A stretch of 64,000 nucleotides of DNA, taken from Astragalus membranaceus. Taxonomy: Eukaryota > Streptophyta > Magnoliopsida > Fabales > Fabaceae. Below are positions 10,418 through 20,528 of the stretch, piece after piece. Below the pieces are notes generated by a model. It worked only from the letters and a program-made list of their open reading frames with translations, did no database searches and was not told where the DNA came from. The position numbers and the translations under genes are program-made. The DNA is taken from the NCBI GenBank assembly GCA_039519185.1, contig CM076849.1, positions 107,017,806-107,081,805 on the forward strand, in the 5' to 3' direction. Numbering within the stretch: position 1 is the first letter of the stretch; every line of letters starts with the position of its first letter.

Positions 10418-11276
10418 GGGGGTGCGTTTAGCAATTGGATATGGATCAGCCCAATCGATTCGGCCTGTATCCACTACATACAAGCCCAACTAAAGCCACC
10501 ACGCTTGGATGGTTCAGATCGATTCTGATAATCCGACAGTCCACAGTCGATTTCCTAAAAATACCGGCTCGCATAGCCATTTATACGGTACACACTCTTC
10601 CCTTGCAAATTCACTAGCTTATTCTCATACTGACTTGAGCGTCGGAGTGGCTTTGCAAGTACCCCCCCTCCCCCGGGCGCTCGCTGACCTCCTGCCTGGG
10701 CAGCAAGAGACCTACGAACAGCAGCCGACCAAAATACTGCTAGGTACAGAACATTGGCGACCACAGTGGGAGATATCTATCTTTCACAATCACTACTCCT
10801 TGAACTTTTCTCTTGCTACTCCATGGCTCCCAGAGGCAGACCCCAGGTTCAAAGCATTGCCTTACCTGCACCCCGACCAGAGGATACCCCTGAGGGCAAC
10901 GTCGCCAGCCTGCCTAATGAGGGCAACGTCGCCAGCCTGCCTAACGAGGGCACCAGTCAGCCTGCCCAACCCTCGAATGTAAGCCAACTTTTGGACCTCC
11001 TGGCCAGCCGCACTCAAGCTATGCTGCAGCAGGAAGCTCGCCTAAGGCTGATTGAAAGGCGTGTGGCTTCCCTGCCCGAGCATCCTCCTCCGACAACGAT
11101 GGCTTCAAGGCGCCATCGGTCTCCCCCTCGAAGGCACCACGTCCATCGTTCCCCCCAAGGCGAAGGCACGTGCACCGATCTCCCCCTCGGCGACACAGGC
11201 ATGAAGGATCGGTCTCACCTCCAAGGACCTTCCATCCCCTCCAGATGATACCTACCAGCCTCGCGACTCCCAGTCC
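10418..11276 (+). pseudogene. Tat-like LTR end, primer site and truncated gag, duplicated copy
   Basis: This copies 27918-28779: LTR tail with GCGTCGGAGTG motif, primer site TTGGCGACCACAGTGGGA at 10754-10771, and a gag start ATGGCTCCCAGAGGC at 10823. The TATA box is mutated relative to the source (CCTAAAAATACC against CCTATAAATACC). The gag reading stops where the templated block ends. Confidence 0.82.
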
Positions 11277-11641
11277 CCGAATTTGGGTGTTGGTGGAGGG
11301 GAAATGGGTATGGGTTGGATAGTAATTAGGGTTAGGAGGAGTTGGGTTATGGGTTGGATAGGAATTAGGGTTTGGGGCGAATTGGGCTAGTTTTTTTTTG
11401 GTTGGGTTGGGTTTCTGATGGCCCAATCCTGATTGCACCTCATCTTTTTTTTAACAGACCCCCCTCCATTTCCTCCTTTGCTTATTTTTTTTGTTTCTTC
11501 ACTTCTAATTAATATTTTTTTTTTGGTTAAAACTTGTGGCAACTAAAATAAAATAATACATGACATGAAAATAAAAATGATTATTATATTTATTAAAAAT
11601 AAAATCTCTTATTTTTGATCGGACAAAATTAGGGTATTACA
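11277..11641 (-). repeat. Second, partial copy of Ogre 3' LTR end
   Basis: 365 bp matching 8446-8813, from CCGAATTTGGGTG to GGTATTACA. It is the true junction with the element interior, because the polypurine tract follows immediately. It represents the original LTR end left on the far side of the repaired break. Confidence 0.92.
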
Positions 11642-11656
11642 GCTGCCCCTCTTTAT
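11642..11656 (-). promoter_or_regulatory. Polypurine tract of the Ogre
   Basis: The minus strand reads ATAAAGAGGGGCAGC directly before the LTR start TGTAATACCC. It is a typical plus-strand primer site. Confidence 0.8.
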
Positions 11657-13096
11657 TTATATTTTGCTAGGAAATCGGAGGGATTCCAAGCTTCTCGAGG
11701 AAAATAGATATAAAGATAACAAGACGCTAATTTTGTCCGGACCGAGGTTTTTTTTTTTTTTTAAAAACTTATGAAAACTGGGTTGCTTTAGACAGAAAGT
11801 AAATAGGGATCGCTGGGGATCTGAAGGATCACTGGGGATCTGAAGGAGCACTGAGGCTCTGAAGGAGCACTGGGGCTCTGAAGGTCTAGTTCAAAATCAA
11901 TGCTTGGCGCATCGACTTGCGTTCGACTGAGGGACCGTCGGGGTCTGAAGGGCATGCCTAGCCTGAGGGACCGATGGGTCTGAAGGAGCGCAACTAGCTT
12001 ATGGTACTAGTAATACGGTCTGGGGGTGGCCTCTTTTCGAGCGGCCATTAGGGTTAATCAGGTCCGGAACTGATATAACCACGAAGGACGTGCACTGTGT
12101 TTTTTAGGCGGACACAGCTAGTCTGAAGGGCCTGGGGCCGGATGATCCGTCGGTTGCTCGATAACGCGATGTGTGATCTGGATTGAAGGACCAATGTTGG
12201 TTTGAAGGAGCGCCTGGGCTCTGAAGGACCGCTGGGGGTCTGAAGAAATGGTGCTAACGATACATACTAAAATTATCTCAACAGACACTTGCAATGAATG
12301 ATGCATGCGTGCATGTAGTTAAGTAATTGATGACATGATGAATGAAATGTGGAATGATTTTATTTTTGGCTTTTGTTCTTGGCCTTCTTCTTTTTTTCAT
12401 TTTCTTTTCTTGCTCTTTTGCTCTTTTTGCTCTTTAGCTCTTTCTTGACTTTGCTGGTATCATCAACTCGCGTGACTCTCGATGTGGGATACGAGGGTTG
12501 CCTCAAGCAGTGGTGCCAGAGTGCGGGTTATTAAGATTTGCTGAAGTGATTATGCATTTGTCCTTTTTGCAACTTTATGAGAGATCATCTCTTTTTTGTG
12601 ATTTTTAGAAATTTCGCAATGATTATAGTGCTTGTGATCATGCATACGTTTCGCAATTCAGTACCGTCTACTATGAACGTTATTTTTACGATAATAGGGA
12701 AATGAGAGAATAAAGGAAGTGTTTAATATTCAAATGGAAAACAAATGCGCAGAAGGTCGCGCTGGCTGAAAATTACATTGGGAGTTTAAACTAAAAAAGG
12801 AAAGAGAAGAAAAAGAAAACAAGGAAAGCTGATCTTTTGATTGTTTGTATCTTTGAAGTAATAACGCCGATCGCCCATTAACATAACTTTGAGCATTCAT
12901 TATCCAACTTTCGGAGGTATTGACTGCCTTTGTAGTTCAAAGTCCAACTTCTGACCCTAATTTTTGCCTGGACTGCTCTTTAGAGTTTTCAGTCCACCGG
13001 GTCGCTCTAATTTTTGCCTAGGCCGCCCTTTCGGGTTTTCGACCTAGCGAGCTTATTTTTGCTTGGCTTATCTTTCTCTTTTTTCCATATATTTCT
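11657..13096 (-). other. Ogre 3' untranslated region with short tandem repeats
   Basis: 1.4 kb between integrase and the polypurine tract. From about 11810 to 12250 there are degenerate repeats of about 18-25 bp built around CTGAAGGAGCACTGGGGCT. A pyrimidine-rich tract with CTCTTTTTGCTCTTT follows at about 12380-12440. No ORF of interest is seen. Repeat-bearing 3' regions are common in Ogre/Tat elements. Confidence 0.75.
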
Positions 13097-14983
13097 TTAA
13101 CCATAGTACTTCTTAACTGCGTCCGAGTTCACTGGGAGTGGGAGGTCTTCACCGTCCATTTTTGTGAGAATCAACGCTCCTCCAGAGAATGCCTTCTTTA
13201 CCACATAAGGTCCTTCATAGTTAGGGGTCCATTTTCCACGGGAATCCTTTTGGATAGGCAACATCTTCTTGAGCACGAGGTCTCCTTCTTGAAACTGGCG
13301 GGGGCGCACTTTTTTATCATAAGCCTTTTTCATTCTTTGTTGGTACAACTGCCCATGACACAAAGCAACTACTCTCTTTTCTTCTATGAGGTTCAACTGA
13401 TCCAGACGAGCTTGAACCCATTCTGCTTCCTCCAATTTTGTTTCCATTAGGACTCGCAGGGAGGGTATTTCCACCTCGATGGGAAGAACTGCTTCCATCC
13501 CATATACTAGTGAGAATGGAGTTGGCCCTGTTGACGTGCGGATAGAGGTCTGATACCCGTGCAAAGCGAAGGGCAACATTTCATGCCAGTCCTTGAAGGT
13601 CACTACTATCTTTTGCACGATCTTCTTTATGTTCTTATTTGCTGCATCAACTGCCCCATTCATCTTTGGACGGTATGGGGAGGAATTATGATGCTGGATT
13701 TTGAAGTCATCACACAACTCTTTCATCATCTTATTGTTCAGGTTGGTCCCATTGTCCGTGATGATCTTATTTGGAAGACCGTAGCGGCAAATCAAATCTC
13801 TCTTTATGAACCTGACAACCACTTATTTTGTTACACTGGCGTAAGAAACGGCCTCGACCCATTTGGTGAAATAATCAATAGCGACAAGAATGAAACGATG
13901 TCCGTTTGATGCCTTGGGTTCGATGGGACCGATGACATCCATTCCCCACATTGAGAATGGCCATGGTGCTGTTAGGACATTCAGAGAGGCAGGTGGTACA
14001 TGGATATTGTCGGCATAGATTTGACATTCGTGGCATTTTCTGACGTAGTTGAAGCAGTCAGTCTCCATTGACAACCAGTAGTAGCCAGCCCATAGGATTT
14101 TCCTTGCCATGGTGTGCCCATTAGAATGGGTGCCGAACGAGCCTTCATGGACATCTTTCATAATTCTTTCTGCTTCTTCTTCTGCTACACATCTGAGGAG
14201 GACCATATCGTGATTCCTCTTGTAAAGCACTTCCCCATTTAAGAAGAAACCCATTGACAGCCTCCTAAGTGTCCTCTTATCATTCTCGGTGGCATCAGGA
14301 GGATATTCTCTGTTTGTGATATAGTGCTTGATATCGTAATACCAAGGTTTACTGTCAGGCTCTTCTTCGATTGCCACACAATGATGTGCGGGTAGGTCTC
14401 GATGTTGGATTCGGATGAATGTCAGACTCTTGTCGTTATTGATGTTGAACATTGATGACAAAGTCGCCAAAGCATCGGCCAACTGATTTTCTTCGCGAGG
14501 GAGATGATGGAAAGTGATCTCTTCAAATTGTTCAACCATCTTTTGGATGTGATCATGATAAGGAATTAATTTGGAATCCCTGGTTTCCCAGTCACCTTTT
14601 GTCTGATGGATGACTAAAGCTGAGTCCCCATATACATCGAGGCTTTTGACTTTCCATTCAATGGCTGATTCGATGCCTAGGACGCACGCTTCATATTCTG
14701 CAATGTTGTTGGTGCAATAGAAACTCAGTCTAGCGATAAACGGTACGAAGCGGTTGTCAGGAGAGATCAGTACGGCTCCGACCCAGTGCCCGTATAAATT
14801 AGAAGCGCCGTCGAATAACATTCTCCACCTTTCGTTGTCCGGAGGATTCCCTTCTACAAATAGAGCCATTATATCTTCGTCTGGGAAATCGCACTGCATT
14901 GATTGGTAATCTTCAATGGGCTGGTGTGCCAAGTACTCAGCCAATGCACTACCCTTGATTCCCTGTGAGTGCGGTTTTTTCAA
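13097..14983 (-). pseudogene. Ogre RNase H C-terminal part and integrase
   Basis: Reading from 14983 down: RNase H residues (FDGASNLYGHWVGAVL, NNIAEYEACVLG), an integrase zinc finger (H, H, then CHEC), the first catalytic Asp in WGMDVIGPI and the second in ITDNGTNLNNK. A TAA at 13823-13825 interrupts the frame right after the first half; the same frame continues to 13097. The third catalytic position reads GAVDAANKN, so Asp stands where the family has Glu. The C-terminus (GPYVVKKAFSGGALIL) is normal. The upstream boundary to reverse transcriptase is frameshifted. Confidence 0.88.
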
Positions 14984-16485
14984 AAATATACTTGACTGGG
15001 TCCATTTTAGATACCAACCAAGTCGTGTGGCTCAGTATATACTGCCTCAAACGACGTGCAGCCCAGGCCAGAGCACAACACGTTCTATCCAACAATGAGT
15101 ATCTTGTCTCGCACTCGGTGAATTTCTTGCTTAGATAGTAGATGGCATGTTCCTTCTTTCCGGATTCATCATGTTGCCCCAGTACACAACCCATTGATTT
15201 GTCTAGCACTGTTAGATACAGGATGAGAGGTCTTCCCTGTACAGGCGGCATCAGAATCAGTGGATTTTGGAGGTACCTCTTGATCTTTTCAAAGGCTTCT
15301 TGGCAATTATCATTCCACTTTGTTTCTTGGTTTTTGCACAAAAGCTTGAAGATAGGCTCGCATGTAGATGTTAGCTGCGATATGAACCTAGAGATGTAGT
15401 TCAATCTTCCCAGGAAACCACGAACTTCTTTTTCAGTACTCGGTACCGGCATTTCTAGTATTGCTCGTACTTTGGCTGGATCTACTTCTATTCCCCTCTG
15501 ACTGACTATGAAACCCAACAGCTTTCCCGATCTTACACCGAAAGTGCATTTGGCAGGGTTTAATCTGAGTTTGAACTTCCTGAGACGTTCGAAGAGTTTT
15601 TGCAGATTGACGATATGCTCTTCTTCAGTCTTGGATTTTGCAATCATGTCATCCACGTAAACCTCTATTTCCTTATGCATCATATCATGGAACAATGCGA
15701 CCATTGCCCTTTGGTATGTTGCACCAGCATTCTTCAGTCCGAATGGCATTACTTTGTAACAGAAGGTTCCCCAGAGAGTGATGAATGTGGTTTTCTCCAT
15801 GTCTTCGGGGGCCATCTTAATTTGGTTGTATCCGGAATATCCATCCATGAAGGAGAACAGAGAGTGTTGTGCTGTGCTATCTACCAGGACATCAATGTGA
15901 GGCAAAGGGAAGTCATCTTTGGGACTAGCTCTGTTCAGATCTCGATAATCAACACACATCCGAACCTTCCCGTCTTTCTTTGGGACTGGTACAATATTGG
16001 CTACCCATTGAGGGTATTTGGCTACCGCTAAAAACCCAGCATCGAACTGCTTCTTAACCTCATCTCGGATTTTCAACGACATCTCTGGTTTCATCCTTCT
16101 TAACTTTTGTTTTACCGGCGGGCATTCTGGTTTTACCGGTAACTTATGCTCGACTATGTTGGGGTCCAGTCCAGGCATGTCTTGGTATGTCCATGCGAAG
16201 ACGTCAACATAGTCAAACAACAACCTTACCAATTTCTCTCGCTCGCTGTCTTTCAATGTGGTGCCAATGTTAACTTCTTTTTTGTCTTCTTCCGTGCCTA
16301 AGTTGATCGTTTCAGTTGATTCCTCGTGGGGTTCGATTATTTTTTCCTCTTGTTTCATCATTCTCATTAACTCTGGAGGGGTTTCCCAATTATCCTCAAC
16401 ATCTTCCTCAGTTTGATTGATGGGGTGATCAAAGTTACAATATGGATTATTGGCGTTGTTATTTTCAAAGACATTTTTTCCGGAT
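14949..16485 (-). pseudogene. Ogre reverse transcriptase and RNase H N-terminal part (pol exon 2)
   Basis: The exon starts at 16485 after a splice acceptor and is open through the ATG at 16367. Motifs are KDGKVRMCVDYRDLNRASPK, FMDGYSGYNQI, MPFGLKNAGATYQR and the catalytic YVDDM, then the RNase H start (LDKSMGCVLGQ). At about 14965-14983 the sequence jumps from FEKTALTG to the segment before SALAEYLAHQP. This drops roughly twenty codons and shifts the frame. Apart from that, the reverse transcriptase core looks intact. Confidence 0.9.
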
Positions 16486-16686
16486 CTGCATTAGTGTAAA
16501 TTAACGGAATAAAAAACGAATGAAAGAAAATAAGAAGCGAATGTAAAAAGAACAGGAGAACGGGGGTTTATTGGGAACTGAAATAACGTTGCATTGATAT
16601 TAATACTGAAAGGAAAACATGCGTGCCCGAATGAAATATCCTAAGGCCTTGGGCAGAGCCAGAGGATTACATTATAGAAACATTAC
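16486..16686 (-). other. Ogre pol intron (about 201 bp)
   Basis: On the minus strand the protease ORF meets a donor AAA|GTAATG. An acceptor ACTAATGCAG|ATCCGG follows 201 nt later. Splicing removes the TAA that ends the protease ORF and joins the two frames in register into the reverse transcriptase ORF. An intron at exactly this place is the known Ogre signature. The splice sites are inferred from consensus and frame only. Confidence 0.82.
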
Positions 16687-18203
16687 TTTGAACTAAAAAC
16701 CACAGGAAAATCAATGATCTCCCAATTCTTGAGCCTTTTGTTTGCGGGACAAGGGCGTACAAGACTGTCGACACCTTCTTCAGCACTTAGATCGTCCTCA
16801 ACTGCGGCGATCTGATTGGGGTTCAACATTCCCGCACTCCGAAAGCTTTCCTTGATGTCGCAGATGATGATCCTCTTCGTATTTGGCACCCTGTCCTCAA
16901 GCCTGGCTAACCTCCGCTCCTTCTTTTCCTCCACAATCCTTCTCTTGTCAGTGCGATTGGGCCGATATCCTATCCCATGCCTATCTTTGTTCTCCTCTGG
17001 CTGTATTGGCGTCAGGATCCCCTGTCCGGTTTTTCCCAAGCCTCCTCCAGCTTGGTAGCCTTTTCCTAACATGAATTTAGCAACCATCACGGCAGTCTTG
17101 GATAGCTTGGGTTCTAACATGGCAGATGTATTGGCGATTTCCAATGCTTGGAAGGCAGTCTCGAAAGACTCTTCAGCAGCCTCAATGTAACGAGTGGGAG
17201 CGGACTTATTGATCAGCATTTCTTCCTCACCGAAAATAACCACCAGCTTACTGTTGACTATGAACTTGAGCTTCTGGTGTAAAGAAGAGGGAACTGCCCC
17301 TGCAGAGTGGATCCATGGCCTCCCCAAGAGACAACTGTAGGATGGGGCAATATCCATTATCTGGAAGGTCACCACGAAGTGCTCCGGACCTACTTGCACG
17401 GGTAATTCCATTTCTCCGATGACTTCCCTTTTTGATCTGTCAAAGGCCCTGACTAATATGGAGCTTGGTCTCATGTATGAACAGTCCACATCTAATTTCT
17501 CCATGGTTGATCTGGGTAATACATTCAAAGATGAGCCATTGTCAATAAGTACCCGAGCAAGAGAGTAATCTCCACACTTCACAGATATGTGCAGGGCCTT
17601 GTTGTGCCCCCTTCCTTCAGTTGGAATCTCATCATCAGTAAAGGTGAGATAATTACTTGCAACAAGGTTTTCGACGATCCCATCAAATTGGCCGACCGAG
17701 ATGTCATGAGCGACATGGGCCTCATTCAATACTTTTGTCAATGCTGCACGATGGCCATCGGAACTGAGCAATAATGACAACAGAGATATCTTTGCGGGAG
17801 TTTGGTTCAGTTGATCAACCACCTTATACTCGCTTTGTCTCATAAGCTTCAGAAATTCACTGGCTTCTTGCTCGGATAACGTCTTCTTTCCTGCATTCTT
17901 ATCGACAGGTTCCTGCTCTATGCTTTTGCCCTTACGAGCTCTTTCCTCCCCTTCTTTTGTTCGGTCCTCACTAGTCCCTTCAGGGGTATAGAAACGCCCA
18001 CTTCGAGTCATCCCACCGGTCCCTGAGATGTTAATGACATCAGGAGCAGTCTGAACTTTCACATTGTAATTCCACGGGACCGCATTGGTGCTTTTAAAGG
18101 GAAAAGGGTCTGGCACTTGAATAGTGATTGGTTTAGGCACAGCGGTGGTTAGCTTTGTGTCCTTTTTGTAATGGATTTCCAGTGGTTTCCGGATACTCTT
18201 GCT
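16683..18203 (-). CDS. Ogre protease with G-patch domain (pol exon 1)
   Basis: The frame continues from gag after one in-frame TAG (18204-18206). The retropepsin active site is VLIDNGSSLNVLP, about residue 200 counted from the first Met. Downstream a glycine-rich G-patch-like segment (YQAGGGLGKTGQG) occurs, as in many Tat/Ogre proteases. The unspliced frame ends FSSK then TAA. Whether the gag-protease TAG is a mutation or a readthrough site is unknown; CAG to TAG is the simplest origin. Confidence 0.82.
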   Translation of the reverse strand, partial: SKSIRKPLEIHYKKDTKLTTAVPKPITIQVPDPFPFKSTNAVPWNYNVKVQTAPDVINISGTGGMTRSGRFYTPEGTSEDRTKEGEERARKGKSIEQEPVDKNAGKKTLSEQEASEFLKLMRQSEYKVVDQLNQTPAKISLLSLLLSSDGHRAALTKVLNEAHVAHDISVGQFDGIVENLVASNYLTFTDDEIPTEGRGHNKALHISVKCGDYSLARVLIDNGSSLNVLPRSTMEKLDVDCSYMRPSSILVRAFDRSKREVIGEMELPVQVGPEHFVVTFQIMDIAPSYSCLLGRPWIHSAGAVPSSLHQKLKFIVNSKLVVIFGEEEMLINKSAPTRYIEAAEESFETAFQALEIANTSAMLEPKLSKTAVMVAKFMLGKGYQAGGGLGKTGQGILTPIQPEENKDRHGIGYRPNRTDKRRIVEEKKERRLARLEDRVPNTKRIIICDIKESFRSAGMLNPNQIAAVEDDLSAEEGVDSLVRPCPANKRLKNWEIIDFPVVFSSK

Positions 18204-20336
18204 CTAGTCAATGCTTGACTGGAGAGTCGACACGCCTTCCTCTTTCTTTTGAAGACCTATTTGTATTATGTGTCGGTCTAATAAGTCTTGCAGGACTGGC
18301 TTGAATGCTTCACAGGCCCCGACACAAAGGGGATCAACACACGAACCCTTTCCGGTACATCCCTTCATAATAATTCCGAAGTGACATAAATCAGCATGGA
18401 TGAGGTCCAGGGGTGTGACAATGTCCTCCACCTTTCTGACCAATAATTGCCCTTCAACATCCTCAATGGCATTGATGGAGGGTTTCCCGTGCCCCGGCAG
18501 AGGGTTAGTGGCAACATTCGGACCATCTTCTGCGAAGCTTAACCATTTAGATTCAATTAAGTCTTGTACTACATAATTCAATGCCTTGCAGTTTTCTGTT
18601 GAATGGCCAACTGCCCCAGCGTGGAATCCACAGCTAGCCTCTGGGTCATAGCTCCTAGGGAAAGGAGGTTGAAGGGGTCTCATTGGACGGGGAGTGATCA
18701 AGTTGTGACTGATGAGGTGATTGAATAGGTATGTGTATGACATGGGTATTGGGTCGAAATTGGCGGGCTTTCTTTCTTGGTAGTTTTGTGGTCTATAGCC
18801 TGGGTTGACTTGGTGAGGTGGGGCTTGTGGTGTTTGAGTAGGTATTTGTAAAGTTTGTCGGGGGTTGTTGTAGGGAGGCTTTCCTGATCCAGAGATGGCA
18901 TTGGCTTCTCCGTCCTTCTTTTTAGGGAAACCTGGGAAGGGCTTTTTCTGATTGCTGGTTCCAGCGGAGCTATATGCAATCTTCCCGTTTCTCCAGCCAT
19001 TCTCTAATCTTTCTCCGATGACGATCATATCTGAAAAGTTCGAAGACACGCTCCCAATCAACCTATCATAGAAAGGTGATTGAAGGGTATCCATGAACAT
19101 GGATACCATCTCCTTTTCTAACAAAGGTGGTACTACCTGTGCAGCCAACCCTCTCCAGCGTTGGGCGTATTCTTTGAAGGACTCATTATCTCTCTTCGTC
19201 TTGCTCTGCAGCTGTGTTCTATCGGGAGCCATGTCAATGTTATATTTGTATTGCCTCAAAAATGCATCGGCTAGGTCTTTCCAGCATCTGATATGGGCAC
19301 GTTCTAATTGCATGTACCAGCTCGAAGCTGCCCCAGACAGACTATCTTGGAAGTAGTGAATGAGCAATTTGTCGTCATGAGCAAATGCCGCCATCCTCCT
19401 GCAGTACATGGTTAAGTGGCTCACAGGGCAAGTCGACCCTCTGTACTTGTCGAAGTCTGGCACCTTAAATTTTGGAGGGATGACCACGTTAGGGACGAGG
19501 CACAAGTCATAAGCATCTCTCGCACCAACATTGGATCCCTCGACTGCTCTCAACCTTTCCTCAAGCATTTGTAGTTTGTCTTTGGCTTGGGGGTTCTCCA
19601 TAGAGTAATTGTGAGGGAGCCCACTCATACCATAGTAAGGATGGATCATCGGAACTATGGCTGGGTTCACATTTGGGGTATGTGAATGAGTGGGATTCCT
19701 GAGGTTGGAACCCTGAGCTTGAGCGTCAACTATCGGCGGTGGAGGGCAGCCAAGTGGGAGTCTTTGTGGTACGACGACGGGGGTCGGGTTTTGAACTTGT
19801 GGTGCCCCCGGATTACCATCGTGACCCGTTGGTGTAAGCTGTTGTTGGCCCGCGACTCCTGAGGGACCGTCTTCTGGACTAGCATCAACTGTCGGAGGTG
19901 TGTAACCTTGTGGAAGTCCGTAAGGAGGCCATATGTAACCCTGGTTATTAGTCCCAGTGGGGGGCACTGTATGCGGGATCCCGAGTCCATTGGGAGGAGG
20001 AGGTTTGGTAACTTGATTTTCCGTGTTCCCAGCGGAGACATCTTCACTTGTGTCTTTGTCCCTCAAAGCTTGTAGAACCTTCAAGATTTCAGTCATCTGT
20101 TCTTTCATCCCATCTATCTCTGCCCTAAGCTCTTGATTGCCTAGGTTCTGAGGTGGATTGCCTTGATCCGGGATATCTTGAGGCGGATTGTCCTGGTTTT
20201 CTTCCATGTTTCTGGCCTGAGAACGAGTCCAATAGCGATGTTGACGCACCAGCTTGTCTTTTACTCTCTGTTGGTGGGACACATGGTATGAGTATATGTA
20301 TGAGTATATGAATGGATGAAAATGCGAATGATGCAT
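18204..20336 (-). CDS. Ogre gag
   Basis: A long open frame of 710 codons. The start is uncertain: the first Met is preceded by leader-like residues, and the Met of MEENQDNPPQD is an alternative. A proline/glutamine-rich N-terminal part (residues about 60-260) is followed by the gag core with ASSWYMQLERAHIRCWKDLADAFLRQY and DNESFKEYAQRWRGLAAQV, typical of Tat/Ogre capsid. A C-terminal region with CGFHAGAVGHSTENCKAL forms a CxxH-type knuckle. The frame is intact. Confidence 0.88.
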   Translation of the reverse strand: MHHSHFHPFIYSYIYSYHVSHQQRVKDKLVRQHRYWTRSQARNMEENQDNPPQDIPDQGNPPQNLGNQELRAEIDGMKEQMTEILKVLQALRDKDTSEDVSAGNTENQVTKPPPPNGLGIPHTVPPTGTNNQGYIWPPYGLPQGYTPPTVDASPEDGPSGVAGQQQLTPTGHDGNPGAPQVQNPTPVVVPQRLPLGCPPPPIVDAQAQGSNLRNPTHSHTPNVNPAIVPMIHPYYGMSGLPHNYSMENPQAKDKLQMLEERLRAVEGSNVGARDAYDLCLVPNVVIPPKFKVPDFDKYRGSTCPVSHLTMYCRRMAAFAHDDKLLIHYFQDSLSGAASSWYMQLERAHIRCWKDLADAFLRQYKYNIDMAPDRTQLQSKTKRDNESFKEYAQRWRGLAAQVVPPLLEKEMVSMFMDTLQSPFYDRLIGSVSSNFSDMIVIGERLENGWRNGKIAYSSAGTSNQKKPFPGFPKKKDGEANAISGSGKPPYNNPRQTLQIPTQTPQAPPHQVNPGYRPQNYQERKPANFDPIPMSYTYLFNHLISHNLITPRPMRPLQPPFPRSYDPEASCGFHAGAVGHSTENCKALNYVVQDLIESKWLSFAEDGPNVATNPLPGHGKPSINAIEDVEGQLLVRKVEDIVTPLDLIHADLCHFGIIMKGCTGKGSCVDPLCVGACEAFKPVLQDLLDRHIIQIGLQKKEEGVSTLQSSID

Positions 20337-20528
20337 GTGTGCATGAGTCTTATTGTTTTAGGTCGGGAATTGCAAGCGCATCCTGATTTGTCATAAGTAC
20401 ACAGATCAAAGTTCCACAATATTTTCAAGATAAAGGATCAGCATAAACAAACTTCATTGATGGAGGAAAGTACAGCATTTTGGAAATAAAGCTTCGAAAA
20501 GAAAAGTACAATGTTCTTTAAATTTCAC

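Larger units (their letters stand above)
8814..11276. repeat. Templated duplication of Ogre's own right flank inside the left LTR
   Basis: This 2.46-kb block is near-identical to 26314-28779, the DNA that follows the right Ogre LTR. It starts with the GGCAT target duplication copy and includes copia gag, the copia LTR, and the Tat LTR end, primer site and start of gag. At its right end the match stops (GACTCCCAGTCC, against GACTCCCATTCC in the source) and Ogre LTR sequence resumes at CCGAATTTGGG. The source continues uninterrupted as Tat gag. Because it carries the insertion-created GGCAT next to the LTR end, it was copied after Ogre inserted. Confidence 0.92.
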
